From NCBI GenBank assembly GCA_022842785.1, contig JALHOW010000002.1, positions 558,001 through 622,000 of the forward strand: a DNA stretch of 64,000 bases. The letters are read 5' to 3'. Positions 56,260 through 64,000 of this stretch are shown here, in pieces. Source of the stretch: Hyphomicrobiaceae bacterium. GTDB lineage: Bacteria > Pseudomonadota > Alphaproteobacteria > Rhizobiales > Hyphomicrobiaceae. A program made the position numbers and the translations under genes. Each line of letters begins with the position of its first letter. The first letter of the stretch is position 1. Below the pieces are notes generated by a model, which saw nothing but the letters and a program-made list of their open reading frames with translations, did not search any database and was not told the origin of the DNA.

Positions 56260-57060
56260 TCAGGCTTTCAGCTTCGACAGAAAATCGTCGAACAGCGCGT
56301 TGACCTCGGCCGGCTGCTCGATCTGCGGAAAATGCCCCGCCTTCTCGATGATCTCGATGCGCGCGCCCGGAACCAGCCGACGCACGTCATCCAGATAGGC
56401 TGACGCCTGGCCCTTCTGCATGGAGTCGCGCTTACCAGCGGGCGTCATGTACGTCGTCTGGATCGCCATCAGCGGCACGCGGGCCTTCGCGAAGATTTCG
56501 TCGAAGCGCTCGGCGTCCCACTTGCCGATGTTGGGGAAGAGGTTGCCGGCGAGCTTCTCCGGCATACCGATCGCGCGCTGCAGAACAGGCCGCACGACCG
56601 CAGGATCCGCCTCGGGCCGGAACATCTGCGCGAACATCGGCTCGATGAAAGCGCGATAGCCGATCTCCGCGACCGTCTTGCACCTATCAAGATAGGCGGT
56701 GCTGCCTGCCGCCCCAAGCCGGCTACCATCGACGAGAATGATTCCGGCAACCCGCGTCGGGGCCTCGCTCATGGCGTGCATGACGATGCGGCAGCCCATG
56801 CTGTGCCCGACCAGGACGGCGCGCTCGATTGCCAGTTCGGACAGCAGCGCGGCGACATCCTGTCCGTGCGTATCGATGATCTCGTGCGCCTCGCTTCCAG
56901 GCGTCGTGCCGTGCCCACCGAGATCGAGCGCGACCGTCTCGAAGCGGCCCCTCAAGTGCGCCACCTGCCGCGCCCAGTCGGAGCGGGCACAGCCGAACCC
57001 GTGCACGAAAACGATTGTCGGGCGGCCTCGGCCTTCGCGGGTGTGGTCGAGCACGGTCAT
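56260..57060 (-). CDS. Alpha/beta hydrolase
   Basis: The 266-residue enzyme has the fold's motifs: oxyanion-hole HGFG, DLGGHGTTPG, nucleophile elbow VLVGHSMGC (Ser about residue 87), an Asp near VPLMAIQTTYM and the catalytic His in KAGHFPQIEQP (about 240). Substrate class cannot be fixed; esterases, C-C hydrolases and lactonases share it. The ATG at 57060 has GAGGAAG upstream and starts the family core; a longer frame to 57138 is not needed. It is divergent from a MarR regulator, which may control it. Confidence 0.9.
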   Translation of the reverse strand: MTVLDHTREGRGRPTIVFVHGFGCARSDWARQVAHLRGRFETVALDLGGHGTTPGSEAHEIIDTHGQDVAALLSELAIERAVLVGHSMGCRIVMHAMSEAPTRVAGIILVDGSRLGAAGSTAYLDRCKTVAEIGYRAFIEPMFAQMFRPEADPAVVRPVLQRAIGMPEKLAGNLFPNIGKWDAERFDEIFAKARVPLMAIQTTYMTPAGKRDSMQKGQASAYLDDVRRLVPGARIEIIEKAGHFPQIEQPAEVNALFDDFLSKLKA

Positions 57061-57150
57061 GAGCAGCTTCCTCGGTCTTTTGATGGGTATCGGCGAAGGT
57101 TCGCGCGAACCCGCCGGCAGCGTCAATCGGGACATCACGCCCCCACCACC

Positions 57151-57167
57151 GTTCGAGTTGTACGAAC
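57151..57167. promoter_or_regulatory. Candidate MarR operator palindrome
   Basis: GTTCG-N7-CGAAC lies in the intergenic region between the divergent alpha/beta hydrolase and MarR genes. MarR proteins often bind palindromes of this size near their own promoter. The site is short and proposed by position only. Confidence 0.4.
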
Positions 57168-57272
57168 ACGCACAATTCCCGTTCCGAACCGGCCACCTAT
57201 GGTTGCCGAAGCAGCCCGAATCATAGCAACTGGCAAGAGACTCATCATGCGAACCACGAGGGAAGGTACGCG

Positions 57273-57752
57273 ATGAACGATATGACCCCGGCCGGTGGGA
57301 AGGTCCCTCTCGACATCGGCTCGATTGCTAATGCAACATCCGAAGCCTGCATCTCCACGCGGGTGCGCCAGCTCTCGCGCATTGTGACCCGCGTCTACGA
57401 TGATGCGCTCCGGCCCCACAAGATCACCGCGAGCCAGTTCACGCTGCTGACGCAGCTCGCGAACCAGGACGGCATCACCGCCGCCGAGATCGGCAGTACG
57501 CTCGATATCGAGAAGTCGACGCTCTCGCGCAACCTGAAGCGCCTCCTGGCTCTTGGCCACATCATCATGGACCCACCTGCTGGGCGCCGTGGTCGCGGCC
57601 TTCACCTGACGCCGAAGGGCAAGCAGGTGATCATCGAAGCTTTCCCGCTCTGGCAGGCTGCCCAGAAGCGCGCTGTCGAGGTCATGGGCCTCGAAAGCCG
57701 CCGCGTGCTGGATGATCTGCTCTCGCAGGCCGAGCGGCTGATCGTCCCCTGA
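57273..57752 (+). CDS. MarR-family transcriptional regulator
   Basis: The 159-residue protein has the winged helix-turn-helix of MarR: ITASQFTLLTQLANQDGITA, EIGSTLDIEKSTLSRNLKRL and the wing RRGRGLHLTPKGKQV. MarR regulators are dimeric repressors relieved by phenolic or other small acids. It is divergent from the alpha/beta hydrolase gene, with a candidate palindrome between, and has its own terminator. Nearby RidA, acyl-CoA synthetase, PrpD-type and SDR genes suggest a small catabolic regulon, but this is inferred from proximity. Confidence 0.9.
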   Translation: MNDMTPAGGKVPLDIGSIANATSEACISTRVRQLSRIVTRVYDDALRPHKITASQFTLLTQLANQDGITAAEIGSTLDIEKSTLSRNLKRLLALGHIIMDPPAGRRGRGLHLTPKGKQVIIEAFPLWQAAQKRAVEVMGLESRRVLDDLLSQAERLIVP

Positions 57753-57779
57753 GGCGAACCAGCCTGCTGCAGAATTCCG

Positions 57780-57808
57780 GGCCGGCGTGCACGCACGCCG
57801 GCCTTTCT
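57780..57808 (+). terminator. Terminator of the MarR gene
   Basis: GGCCGGCGTG (57780-57789) and CACGCCGGCC (57794-57803) form a perfect 10-bp stem with loop CACG, followed by TTTCT. It lies 27 bases after the MarR stop and overlaps the 3' end of the convergent RidA gene. Confidence 0.75.
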
Positions 57809-58152
57809 CATTCCTGGACTGCCGTGACCAGGATCTCGACCAGATCCTTATCCCAGAGCACAACGCCGATGCACGCACGCTGCGGGGGATTTTCGCGATC
57901 CACCCACTCGTCCCAGGCGCGGTCCATCTCCGGCTTGTTCTTCATCTCCGTGATGTAGACGGTCGTGCGGAGAATGCGCGACTTGCTCGATCCTGCTTCG
58001 GCAAGCGTCGCGTCGATCTGGACGAGTGCGTCCTTTGTCTGCGCATAGAGCCCGCCCGACTTGTCCTTGGCGGTGGCCACCGCATAGACGATGCCATCAT
58101 GGGCAACGGCGCGGCTGCGCGTCGGGATGGTGCCGGTATAGCGCTTGATCAT
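57808..58152 (-). CDS. RidA/YjgF-family protein
   Basis: The 114-residue protein matches the RidA fold: YTGTIPTRSRAVAHDGIVY, GLYAQTKDALVQIDATLAEAGSSKSRILRTTVYITEM and ENPPQRACIGVVLWDKDLVEI with the conserved Arg (QRACIG) that binds the imine or enamine substrate. RidA proteins hydrolyse reactive 2-aminoacrylate; the clade here has WDKDLVE instead of the canonical LPxxxxxVEIE at the end, so a different substrate is possible. It is divergent from the acyl-CoA synthetase gene and convergent with MarR. Confidence 0.85.
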   Translation of the reverse strand: MIKRYTGTIPTRSRAVAHDGIVYAVATAKDKSGGLYAQTKDALVQIDATLAEAGSSKSRILRTTVYITEMKNKPEMDRAWDEWVDRENPPQRACIGVVLWDKDLVEILVTAVQE

Positions 58153-58310
58153 GGACGGGTTCCTCGGCGATTGAGCGATGCCCGGCAGTGTCGACCCCGA
58201 AGGAGGCCTTTGGCAAGCCCAGGTGCGCCATGCTCACCCACCTTGCCCTTACCCTCCCGGTTGTGTTCCCATCCCCCGAGGAAACAAAAAACCAAGGGGA
58301 GGGCGCGCAC

Positions 58311-59939
58311 GTGAAGATTTCCGGCGCATCCTATGACGAGCTCTATCGGACCTTCCGCTGGGAGGTACCGGCACGCTTCAACATCGCGCAGGCCATCTGC
58401 GACAGGCATGCCGCCGCGACACCCGACGCTCCGGCGCTCATTCATGAAACCGGCGACGGTAGCGTGAACGCGTGGTCCTTCGCGCGGATAAAGGAGTCGG
58501 CGGACCGCCTCGCCAATGCGCTCGCTGCCCTCGGCGTCACTCGCGGCACCATCGTCGCGATCCAACTCTCGCAATGCCCCGAGAACCTGATTACGCACGT
58601 TGCCGCGCACAAGCTCGGCGCGGTCGCCATGCCGCTGTTTGCGCTCTTCGGGCCGGATGCCGTTCGCTTCCGCCTCGAGGACAGCGGCGCGGCGGTGCTC
58701 GTCACAGCCACCGACAACATGGCGCGCGTGGCTGCAGGTCTGACGGATGTTCCGACGCTCAACCACATCATCTCGATCGACGGGCCGGGCCCCCTTGGCG
58801 CCAAAGGCTTCTGGGAGCTGACAGCGGCAGCCTCGTCAAACGGTGTCGCGACGGACACTTCCGTCGATGATCCCGCCTACCTGATGTACACCTCGGGCAC
58901 GACCGGCAATCCCAAGGGCGTGCTCCACGCGCAGCGCGTGCTGCTCGGCCACCTGCCGGGCGTGATGGTGCCGCACAATCTCTTTCCTCAAGCCGGCGAC
59001 CGCTTCTGGACGCCAGCAGACTGGGCCTGGGCCGGCGGCATCTTCGACGTGCTGCTGCCGTCGCTCTATTTCGGCGTACCCGTCGTCGCGCAGCGCCTCG
59101 CCAAGTTCGAGCCGGACGCTGCCTTCGCACTCATGGCGCGTCATGGTGTGCGCAATGTCTTCATGCCGCCAACTGCGCTGCGCATGCTGCAGGCGATCCC
59201 CAATCCGCGCGCGCGATACGACTACAAGCTGCGTTCGCTGGCCTCCGGCGGCGAGCCCATGGGCGCCGACATCATCAACTGGGGGCACGAGACGTTCGGC
59301 CTCACGCTCAGCGAGTTTTACGGTCAAACCGAGGTCAATCTGGTCGTCGGCAATTGTCCGCCCGTCTTCCCGGCGAAGCCCGGCTCCATGGGCCGCCCGG
59401 TCCCCGGCCATATTGTCGAGATCGTCGATCGCGACGGCAATGTGCTGCCCGCTGGCGAGCTAGGCATCGTCGCCGTGCGCAGGCCCGACCCCGTCATGTT
59501 TCTCGAATACTGGAAGCAGCCCGAGGCAACCGCCGACAAATTCCGCGGCGAGTGGTGCCTGCTTGGCGATATCGCGGTGAAGGACTCCGACGGCTATTTC
59601 TGGTTCCAGGGTCGCGACAACGACATCATCAAGTCCGCCGGCTACCGCATCGGACCAGGCGAGGTCGAGGAGTGCCTCCTGAAACATCCCGCCGTGGCGC
59701 TCGCCGGGGTCATCGGCACGCCCGATCCCCTGCGCGGCGAGGCTGTCACCGCATTCATCGTCACCAAGCCCGAGTATGCCGGCAGCGCTGAGCTCGCCAA
59801 TGAGATCCAGGCGTTCGTCAAGGAGCGCCTCGCAGCGCACGAGTACCCGCGCCGCGTCCACTTCATTGCCGAGATGCCCATGACCGTGACCGGCAAGATC
59901 CGCCGGGTAGACCTGCGTCAGATCGCGGACAAACTCTAG
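58311..59939 (+). CDS. AMP-binding acyl-CoA synthetase (ACSM/medium-chain-like)
   Basis: The 542-residue enzyme activates a carboxylic acid with ATP and CoA. The AMP-binding motif YTSGTTGNPKG lies at about 193-203, followed by LSEFYGQTEVNLVVGNCPPVF (A5) and the WFQGRDNDIIKSAGYRIGPGE motif (A8), and the C-terminal K of MTVTGKIRRVDL (A10). The GDIAVKDSDGYFWFQGR order and length match medium-chain acyl-CoA ligases (ACSM-type) rather than long-chain FadD. Start at the GTG 58311, which has GGGGAGGG upstream. Next genes on the strand are an MmgE/PrpD-type protein and an SDR. Confidence 0.88.
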   Translation: MKISGASYDELYRTFRWEVPARFNIAQAICDRHAAATPDAPALIHETGDGSVNAWSFARIKESADRLANALAALGVTRGTIVAIQLSQCPENLITHVAAHKLGAVAMPLFALFGPDAVRFRLEDSGAAVLVTATDNMARVAAGLTDVPTLNHIISIDGPGPLGAKGFWELTAAASSNGVATDTSVDDPAYLMYTSGTTGNPKGVLHAQRVLLGHLPGVMVPHNLFPQAGDRFWTPADWAWAGGIFDVLLPSLYFGVPVVAQRLAKFEPDAAFALMARHGVRNVFMPPTALRMLQAIPNPRARYDYKLRSLASGGEPMGADIINWGHETFGLTLSEFYGQTEVNLVVGNCPPVFPAKPGSMGRPVPGHIVEIVDRDGNVLPAGELGIVAVRRPDPVMFLEYWKQPEATADKFRGEWCLLGDIAVKDSDGYFWFQGRDNDIIKSAGYRIGPGEVEECLLKHPAVALAGVIGTPDPLRGEAVTAFIVTKPEYAGSAELANEIQAFVKERLAAHEYPRRVHFIAEMPMTVTGKIRRVDLRQIADKL

Positions 59940-60011
59940 CCCGCACGCTTTTCTTCGCGTCCCACGTGCCCTACCATGTCCGGACAAAAAGCAGGCATGA
60001 GGGAGCGCAGG

Positions 60012-61379
60012 ATGCCCGGCACCATTGTCGAAAAGCTGGCCGAATACGGGGTTGCGGAACGGAGCAAGACGCTCCCGGCGGAAGTCCGCCATCACGCCAA
60101 GCGCGCGCTGATCGACTGGTTCGCGTCGCTGCTGCCCGGCACCGAGGTCGACCCCGCTCAGGCCATGATCAAGGGCCTCGCAGACGAACTGGGACACGGC
60201 AAAGCCTACGTCTACGGCTCAGGCAAGTTCGGACCACTGCGCACGGCTGCCCTCATCAACGGCACGGCCTCGCACACCATCGAGTTCGACGACATCTTCC
60301 GCGACGCCATCTATCACCCGGGATGCCCGACGATCAGCGCCGCGCTTGCCGCCGCCCAAGCCAAGGGCGCCAGCGCCGCCGATCTGCTGACCGCCATCAT
60401 CGTCGGCTATGAAGTTTCGACGCGCATCGGGCTCGCGGTGCAGCCCTCGCACTACAAGTACTGGCACACGACAGGTACGGTCGGCACCTTCGGCGCAGCG
60501 GCCGCGGTCGCCACCATCCTCAAGCTCAATGAAGAGCAGTTCGCTCACGCGCTCGCGACGTCCGCGACGATGGCAGCGGCGCTTCAGCAGGCCTTCCGCT
60601 CAGACTCCATGTCGAAGCCGCTTCATGCCGGCCACGCATCGGAAGCCGGCGCCATGGCCGCGCTTAGTGCCGAGTACGGCATGACCGGAACGCTCGACGT
60701 GCTCGAAGGCGAAGCGGGGTTCGGTGCCGCCATGAGCACCACCGTCGACTGGTCGAAGGCGACGGCGGGCCTCGGCGCGCACTACAACATCACGCAGATG
60801 ACCTTCAAGAACCACGGCTGCTGCGGCCACGCCTTCCCGGCCATTGACGGCGCGCTGCATCTCAAGGCCGAGCATGGCTTTGCGCCGGAGGCCATCAAGC
60901 GCATTCGCGTCGGTGGCTATCGCGCGACGCTCGACGTCGCTGGTGTTCCAAAGGCGACGACGCCGTTCGAAGGAAAGTTCTCGACGCCCTTCCTCGTCGC
61001 GAGCGCGCTCGTCCACGGCAGCGTGCGCCTCAATGCCTACGAGCCCGAGCGTCTCTCGGACTCGCGCGTGCAGGCCCTCTCCGACAAGGTCGAACTGAAA
61101 GTCGACGAACAGTGCGCCGCCGACTTCCCGAAACGCCGCTCGGCTAAAGTCGCCATCGAGCTCGTCGACGGCCGCACGCTCGAGCACTACCAGCCAACGC
61201 GCAAAGGTGATCCCGATGCGCCGCTCACCGATGCCGATGTCTCGGACAAGTTCCTCGAACTGACGGGACCGGTCCTCGGTGCCGACGCAGCCAAGCGGCT
61301 GCTTGCAGAGCTTTGGGCTGCAGACCAGCCGCGCACGCTTTATGCTGTTCCCGGAGATGTCCTGCGCAAAGCAGGCTGA
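60012..61379 (+). CDS. MmgE/PrpD family protein
   Basis: The 455-residue product has the MmgE/PrpD fold: AKRALIDWFASLLPGTE, LINGTASHTIEFDDIF, SAALAAAQAKGASAADLLTA, MTFKNHGCCGHAFPAIDGAL and KFSTPFLVASALVHG. Known members are 2-methylcitrate dehydratase (PrpD) and cis-aconitate decarboxylase; the subgroup in degradative clusters is uncharacterised. Starts at 59976, 59997 and 60012 are in frame; 60012 has GAGGGAG at ideal spacing. It lies between an acyl-CoA synthetase and an SDR gene 15 bases downstream, so they probably work in one pathway for an organic acid. Confidence 0.88.
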   Translation: MPGTIVEKLAEYGVAERSKTLPAEVRHHAKRALIDWFASLLPGTEVDPAQAMIKGLADELGHGKAYVYGSGKFGPLRTAALINGTASHTIEFDDIFRDAIYHPGCPTISAALAAAQAKGASAADLLTAIIVGYEVSTRIGLAVQPSHYKYWHTTGTVGTFGAAAAVATILKLNEEQFAHALATSATMAAALQQAFRSDSMSKPLHAGHASEAGAMAALSAEYGMTGTLDVLEGEAGFGAAMSTTVDWSKATAGLGAHYNITQMTFKNHGCCGHAFPAIDGALHLKAEHGFAPEAIKRIRVGGYRATLDVAGVPKATTPFEGKFSTPFLVASALVHGSVRLNAYEPERLSDSRVQALSDKVELKVDEQCAADFPKRRSAKVAIELVDGRTLEHYQPTRKGDPDAPLTDADVSDKFLELTGPVLGADAAKRLLAELWAADQPRTLYAVPGDVLRKAG

Positions 61380-61394
61380 ATCGGGAGGAGAAGC

Positions 61395-62144
61395 ATGAGG
61401 CTCAAGGACAAGGTCGCGATCGTCACGGGCGCGGCAGCTGGAATGGGTGCGGCCACCGCGCGTCTCTTCGCGCGCGAGGGCGCGATTGTCGTGCTCACCG
61501 ATGTCGACGAAAAGGACGGTCCAGCCGTCGCCGCCGATATCGTGCGCACGAACGGCAATGCGCGCTTCGAGAAGCATGACGTGTCGAGTGACACCGACTG
61601 GCAGCGCGTCGTCGATGCGACGCTCGCCGCTTATGGCCGCATCGACATTCTCGTCAACAATGCCGGCGTCAGCGGCTCGATCCCCGACAAGCTCAATCTG
61701 GAAATGTGGGATCGGCAGATGTCGATCAACGCGCGCGGCAATTTTCTCGGCCTCCGCGCCGTCATCCCGACCATGCAGAAGCAGAAGGCCGGCGCGATCG
61801 TGAACATCTCGTCGATCAGCGGCGTGCTTGGCCAGGACTACGTGCACATGGCCTACAACGCCGCCAAGGGTGCCGTGCGGACCATGACGAAGGCGGCGGC
61901 CGTGCAATATGCAAAGGACGGCATACGCGTGAACTCCGTGCATCCCGGCTTCATGCCGCCCATGCGCACATCGAAGCTCACGGCCGATCCGGAACTGCGC
62001 AAGAGCTTGCTCGCGGGCATTCCCATGGGCCGCACCGGCGAGATCGACGAAGTCGCGTACGCGAATCTCTTCCTCGCGTCGGATGAAGCATCCTACATCA
62101 CCGGCGTCGAACTGATGGTGGATGGTGGATTCACGGCTGTATAG
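61395..62144 (+). CDS. SDR-family NAD(P)-dependent oxidoreductase
   Basis: The 249-residue protein is a classical short-chain dehydrogenase: TGAAAGMGAATARLF at 11-25, LTDVDEKD (Asp after strand 2, favouring NAD+), NNAGVSGS, NISSISGVL with the catalytic Ser, and the Tyr-Lys pair in AYNAAKGAV (Tyr about 154, Lys about 158). A conserved GFMPP loop and GRTGEIDEVAYANLFL follow. The substrate is an alcohol or ketone of unknown identity. GGGAGGAG precedes the ATG; it is 15 bases after the MmgE/PrpD gene, which suggests co-transcription. Confidence 0.92.
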   Translation: MRLKDKVAIVTGAAAGMGAATARLFAREGAIVVLTDVDEKDGPAVAADIVRTNGNARFEKHDVSSDTDWQRVVDATLAAYGRIDILVNNAGVSGSIPDKLNLEMWDRQMSINARGNFLGLRAVIPTMQKQKAGAIVNISSISGVLGQDYVHMAYNAAKGAVRTMTKAAAVQYAKDGIRVNSVHPGFMPPMRTSKLTADPELRKSLLAGIPMGRTGEIDEVAYANLFLASDEASYITGVELMVDGGFTAV

Positions 62145-62147
62145 CCG

Positions 62148-63206
62148 CTAACCGGCGATCGCATTCTCGGCAACGCAAGCGCTCTTCGCGCGCAGGTCGA
62201 AGCTTCCGCCGATCTTGATCGAGCAGCACGCATGTTGCTGCTCGAACGGCCGTCCGATGGACTCGCACACGCCGATCACACCCTCGGCAGGAAATGCGAT
62301 GCCGTCGAGACCGGCCATGACAGCATAGGCATCGACGACGCGCTTGTGCATACCCGGCGGGCGCGCGCAGCCGAGTAGCACCGGCTTATTCGCGAGCCGC
62401 TGCCGCGCTTCCAGAAAAATGTGGCCGACATCGTGCGCTGAGGGCGTAACGAACATGCCGGATCGCGCGTAGAACGGCATGACCACCACGAGCACGAGGC
62501 TGTGGATCCCATGGCGCGCGCAAATGTCGAGCGCATTGGCCTCGCCGAGCAGCCGCCCGTAGTGCAGGCCGATGACGATGTGCGGCACGACCTCCATGCG
62601 CGTTGCGCAGAGTGCCGCGAGCGTCGCTTCGAAGTCATCGACCGAGCGCTCGAGATGATAAACCTCGCGGATCGTCTCCTCAGCGCCGATCACATCCATC
62701 ATGGCGGTATCGACGCCAGCGCTTTCCATGAGGCGCGCGCGGCGCTCATCGAGCAGCGCTGAGTGAAGCGCGATCTTGAGGTGCGGGAAGTCGCCCTTCA
62801 GCTTCTCGATGACCGGATAGTATTTCTCGTACTTGATCTCGTTGCGCCGGTTCGAGCCGCCCGACAGCAGGAAACCCTGAAGATCCTGCAGCAGCACGAG
62901 ATCGCGCACTTTGCTGTCGAGCATTTCCGGCGTCGTTGCCGGGATCATCGGCTCCAAAATCTTCGCCTGGCAGTGGTCGCAGTCGAGAGCGCACGCGCCA
63001 GCTGTCACCGAAAAGGCCGGAAAGGAGTTCTTCCCGCAGCCCTGGATTTCTGAGGTGTTGTATTCTTTGAATGTCGGCGTCGAAAAACGGATCGATCGCT
63101 GCTCGCCGCGCGCAACTGCGGCGTCCTGCATGGCAGCAACGAGCGCCGCATCGAATTCGGCGTCCTCGAGCGGCTCGATTGCAGCGAGATGATCGATCCA
63201 GTTCAT
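62148..63206 (-). CDS. Radical SAM protein
   Basis: The 352-residue protein carries the [4Fe-4S] cluster motif CALDCDHCQ (Cys72-x3-Cys76-x2-Cys79) and the GGSNRR SAM-binding region (LLSGGSNRRNEIKY). The lead-in SVTAGACALDCDHCQAKILE and MIPATTPEML resembles the archaeal and bacterial LipS-type lipoyl synthase halves and related unnamed radical SAM proteins, but I cannot confirm this. The C-terminal third has paired Cys (CCSIK, and a Cys-rich end ACVAENA). The ATG at 63206 (MNWIDHLAAIEPL) was chosen; an upstream frame to 63254 exists. It is divergent from a GNAT gene. Confidence 0.83.
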   Translation of the reverse strand: MNWIDHLAAIEPLEDAEFDAALVAAMQDAAVARGEQRSIRFSTPTFKEYNTSEIQGCGKNSFPAFSVTAGACALDCDHCQAKILEPMIPATTPEMLDSKVRDLVLLQDLQGFLLSGGSNRRNEIKYEKYYPVIEKLKGDFPHLKIALHSALLDERRARLMESAGVDTAMMDVIGAEETIREVYHLERSVDDFEATLAALCATRMEVVPHIVIGLHYGRLLGEANALDICARHGIHSLVLVVVMPFYARSGMFVTPSAHDVGHIFLEARQRLANKPVLLGCARPPGMHKRVVDAYAVMAGLDGIAFPAEGVIGVCESIGRPFEQQHACCSIKIGGSFDLRAKSACVAENAIAG

Positions 63207-63321
63207 GCCGCGATCATATTCGCATTCGCGAATATTGAGCAACAAAGACTTCACGGATGCTCAGTCGATCGAGTTATACGCTGCGCCCAAGCACAACAGC
63301 CTCAGCCCCAATCGAGCGAAC

Positions 63322-63831
63322 ATGACCAGCGCCTTTCAGTGGCGGCCCGCCACGCTCTCCGATACGGCCCATATCGCGCGGCTCTCCAAAGAGCATCTCG
63401 GCGTCTATGCCGAGGGTGAGGAGATCTTCGCCGAGCGCATCAGACTCGCACCCGAAGGATGCTTCGTGCTCGCCAATGGCGTGGCCATCGCCGGATATTT
63501 CTGCAGCCACCCGTGGGTGCGCATGAAGCCGCCCGCCCTCCATCAAATGCTCAGCCAGATCCCCGACAGCGCGGACTGCTGGTACGTCCACGATGTGGCT
63601 GTCGATCCAATTGCGCGCGGCGGTGGCGTCGTCGCCGATGCCTGCGAACGCGCACTCGAAGTGGCGAGGGCCAAGGGATTTCGCGTGGCCATGCTTGTCG
63701 CCGTCAGTGGCGCGGGAAGCTATTGGCAGCGGCTCGGCTTCAAAGATGCCACCACCGAGGCGCTGCGCCTGAAGCTGAAGGACTATGGCGACGACGCCGT
63801 CTACATGGAGCGTGCCCTCTCAGACGATTGA
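63322..63831 (+). CDS. GNAT-family N-acetyltransferase
   Basis: The 169-residue protein has the GNAT acetyl-CoA fold: a substrate side with WRPATLSDTAHIARLSKEHL, the ADCWYVHDVAVDPIARGGGVVADACERAL segment with the acetyl-CoA binding R/QxxGxG-like loop RGGGVV, and the terminal VAVSGAGSYWQRLGFKD. The substrate is unknown. The ATG at 63322 follows no strong ribosome-binding site; a longer frame from 63205 overlaps the divergent promoter region and is not family-like. It converges on the partial gene at the window end, their stops overlapping by 12 bases. Confidence 0.85.
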   Translation: MTSAFQWRPATLSDTAHIARLSKEHLGVYAEGEEIFAERIRLAPEGCFVLANGVAIAGYFCSHPWVRMKPPALHQMLSQIPDSADCWYVHDVAVDPIARGGGVVADACERALEVARAKGFRVAMLVAVSGAGSYWQRLGFKDATTEALRLKLKDYGDDAVYMERALSDD

Positions 63832-64000
63832 GGAAGGGCGAAGCGGGTGCTCCTCGATCAGAGCCGCTACTTGCGGCCGGATCGGTCCGGCATTCGGCGC
63901 ATCGATGAGCGTCGTCAGCCATGCCGGATCGCGATCTTCGTCATCGACGAGATCGCAGTCGAGGCCGGCGAGCACAGTCTGCGCGGCAGGAGGTAGATCG
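63820..64000 (-). CDS. Unidentified protein, C-terminal part only
   Basis: An open frame runs off the window end on the reverse strand and stops at the TGA complementary to 63820-63822. The visible 59 residues are DLPPAAQTVLAGLDCDLVDD, then DPAWLTTLIDAPNAGPI and RPQVAALIEEHPLRPSSIV. The composition is protein-like and matches neighbouring codon use, but no family is recognised. It overlaps the GNAT stop by 12 bases. Confidence 0.6.
   Translation of the reverse strand, partial: DLPPAAQTVLAGLDCDLVDDEDRDPAWLTTLIDAPNAGPIRPQVAALIEEHPLRPSSIV

Noticed and set aside
60600-61943. 447-codon reverse frame opposite MmgE/PrpD and SDR
   Set aside because: Shadow across two genes with good motifs and ribosome-binding sites.

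Overview
The window is about 62-65% GC and reads as a chromosome segment of an alphaproteobacterium, most likely in the order Hyphomicrobiales (Rhizobiales). The support is the DUF2865 and DUF1223 genes, the imuA-imuB-dnaE2 cassette with an alphaproteobacterial GTTC-N7-GTTC LexA box, the rhizobial-type trb conjugation genes and many TctABC/GntR-type transport loci. I cannot name the genus. No rRNA, CRISPR array or intact insertion sequence was seen.

Bases 1 to about 8770 look like the right end of an integrated conjugative element or its remnant: the trbJ end, trbL, trbF, trbG and trbI, a DUF736 gene, a hotdog thioesterase, an MFS transporter, an AlpA-type regulator and a CoiA-like nuclease. 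This run stops exactly at the 3' end of a tRNA-Pro(GGG) gene, a classic integration target. No integrase, relaxase or replication gene lies in the visible part.

Bases 9.2-13.5 kb hold a class I fructose-bisphosphate aldolase, a small exported protein, HspQ, a thiamine-diphosphate (TPP) enzyme and a small membrane ORF followed by a perfect terminator. Bases 13.5-23.9 kb form the most interesting locus. A tripartite tricarboxylate transporter (tctA-tctC-tctB) is divergent from a GntR/FCD regulator, which is followed on the same strand by oxalyl-CoA decarboxylase, formyl-CoA:oxalate CoA-transferase, a stand-alone formyltransferase resembling the hydrolase domain of 10-formyltetrahydrofolate dehydrogenase, and formate-tetrahydrofolate ligase. 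Matching 10-bp palindromes sit upstream of tctA and of the regulator. Together they suggest oxalate uptake, decarboxylation and entry of the formyl unit into the folate C1 pool.

Bases 24.1-31.8 kb carry a peptide-type ABC importer with a fused two-domain ATPase, in gsiABCD-like gene order, facing a gamma-glutamyltransferase. Bases 31.8-37.8 kb are the SOS mutagenesis operon imuA-imuB-dnaE2 under a LexA box. Bases 38.5-49.3 kb are mixed housekeeping: L,D-transpeptidase, DUF1223 protein, NAD synthetase, glutamyl-tRNA synthetase, GNAT, DUF2865, a 2-oxopent-4-enoate hydratase-type enzyme, a second acetolactate-synthase-like TPP enzyme and a small membrane protein.

Bases 49.3-64 kb hold YebC, a GT2/GtrA pair, GTP cyclohydrolase II, HslV without an adjacent hslU, a methyltransferase, a patatin, and a catabolic-looking group around a MarR regulator (alpha/beta hydrolase, RidA, acyl-CoA synthetase, MmgE/PrpD, SDR). 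The end holds a radical-SAM protein, a GNAT and the tail of an unidentified gene.
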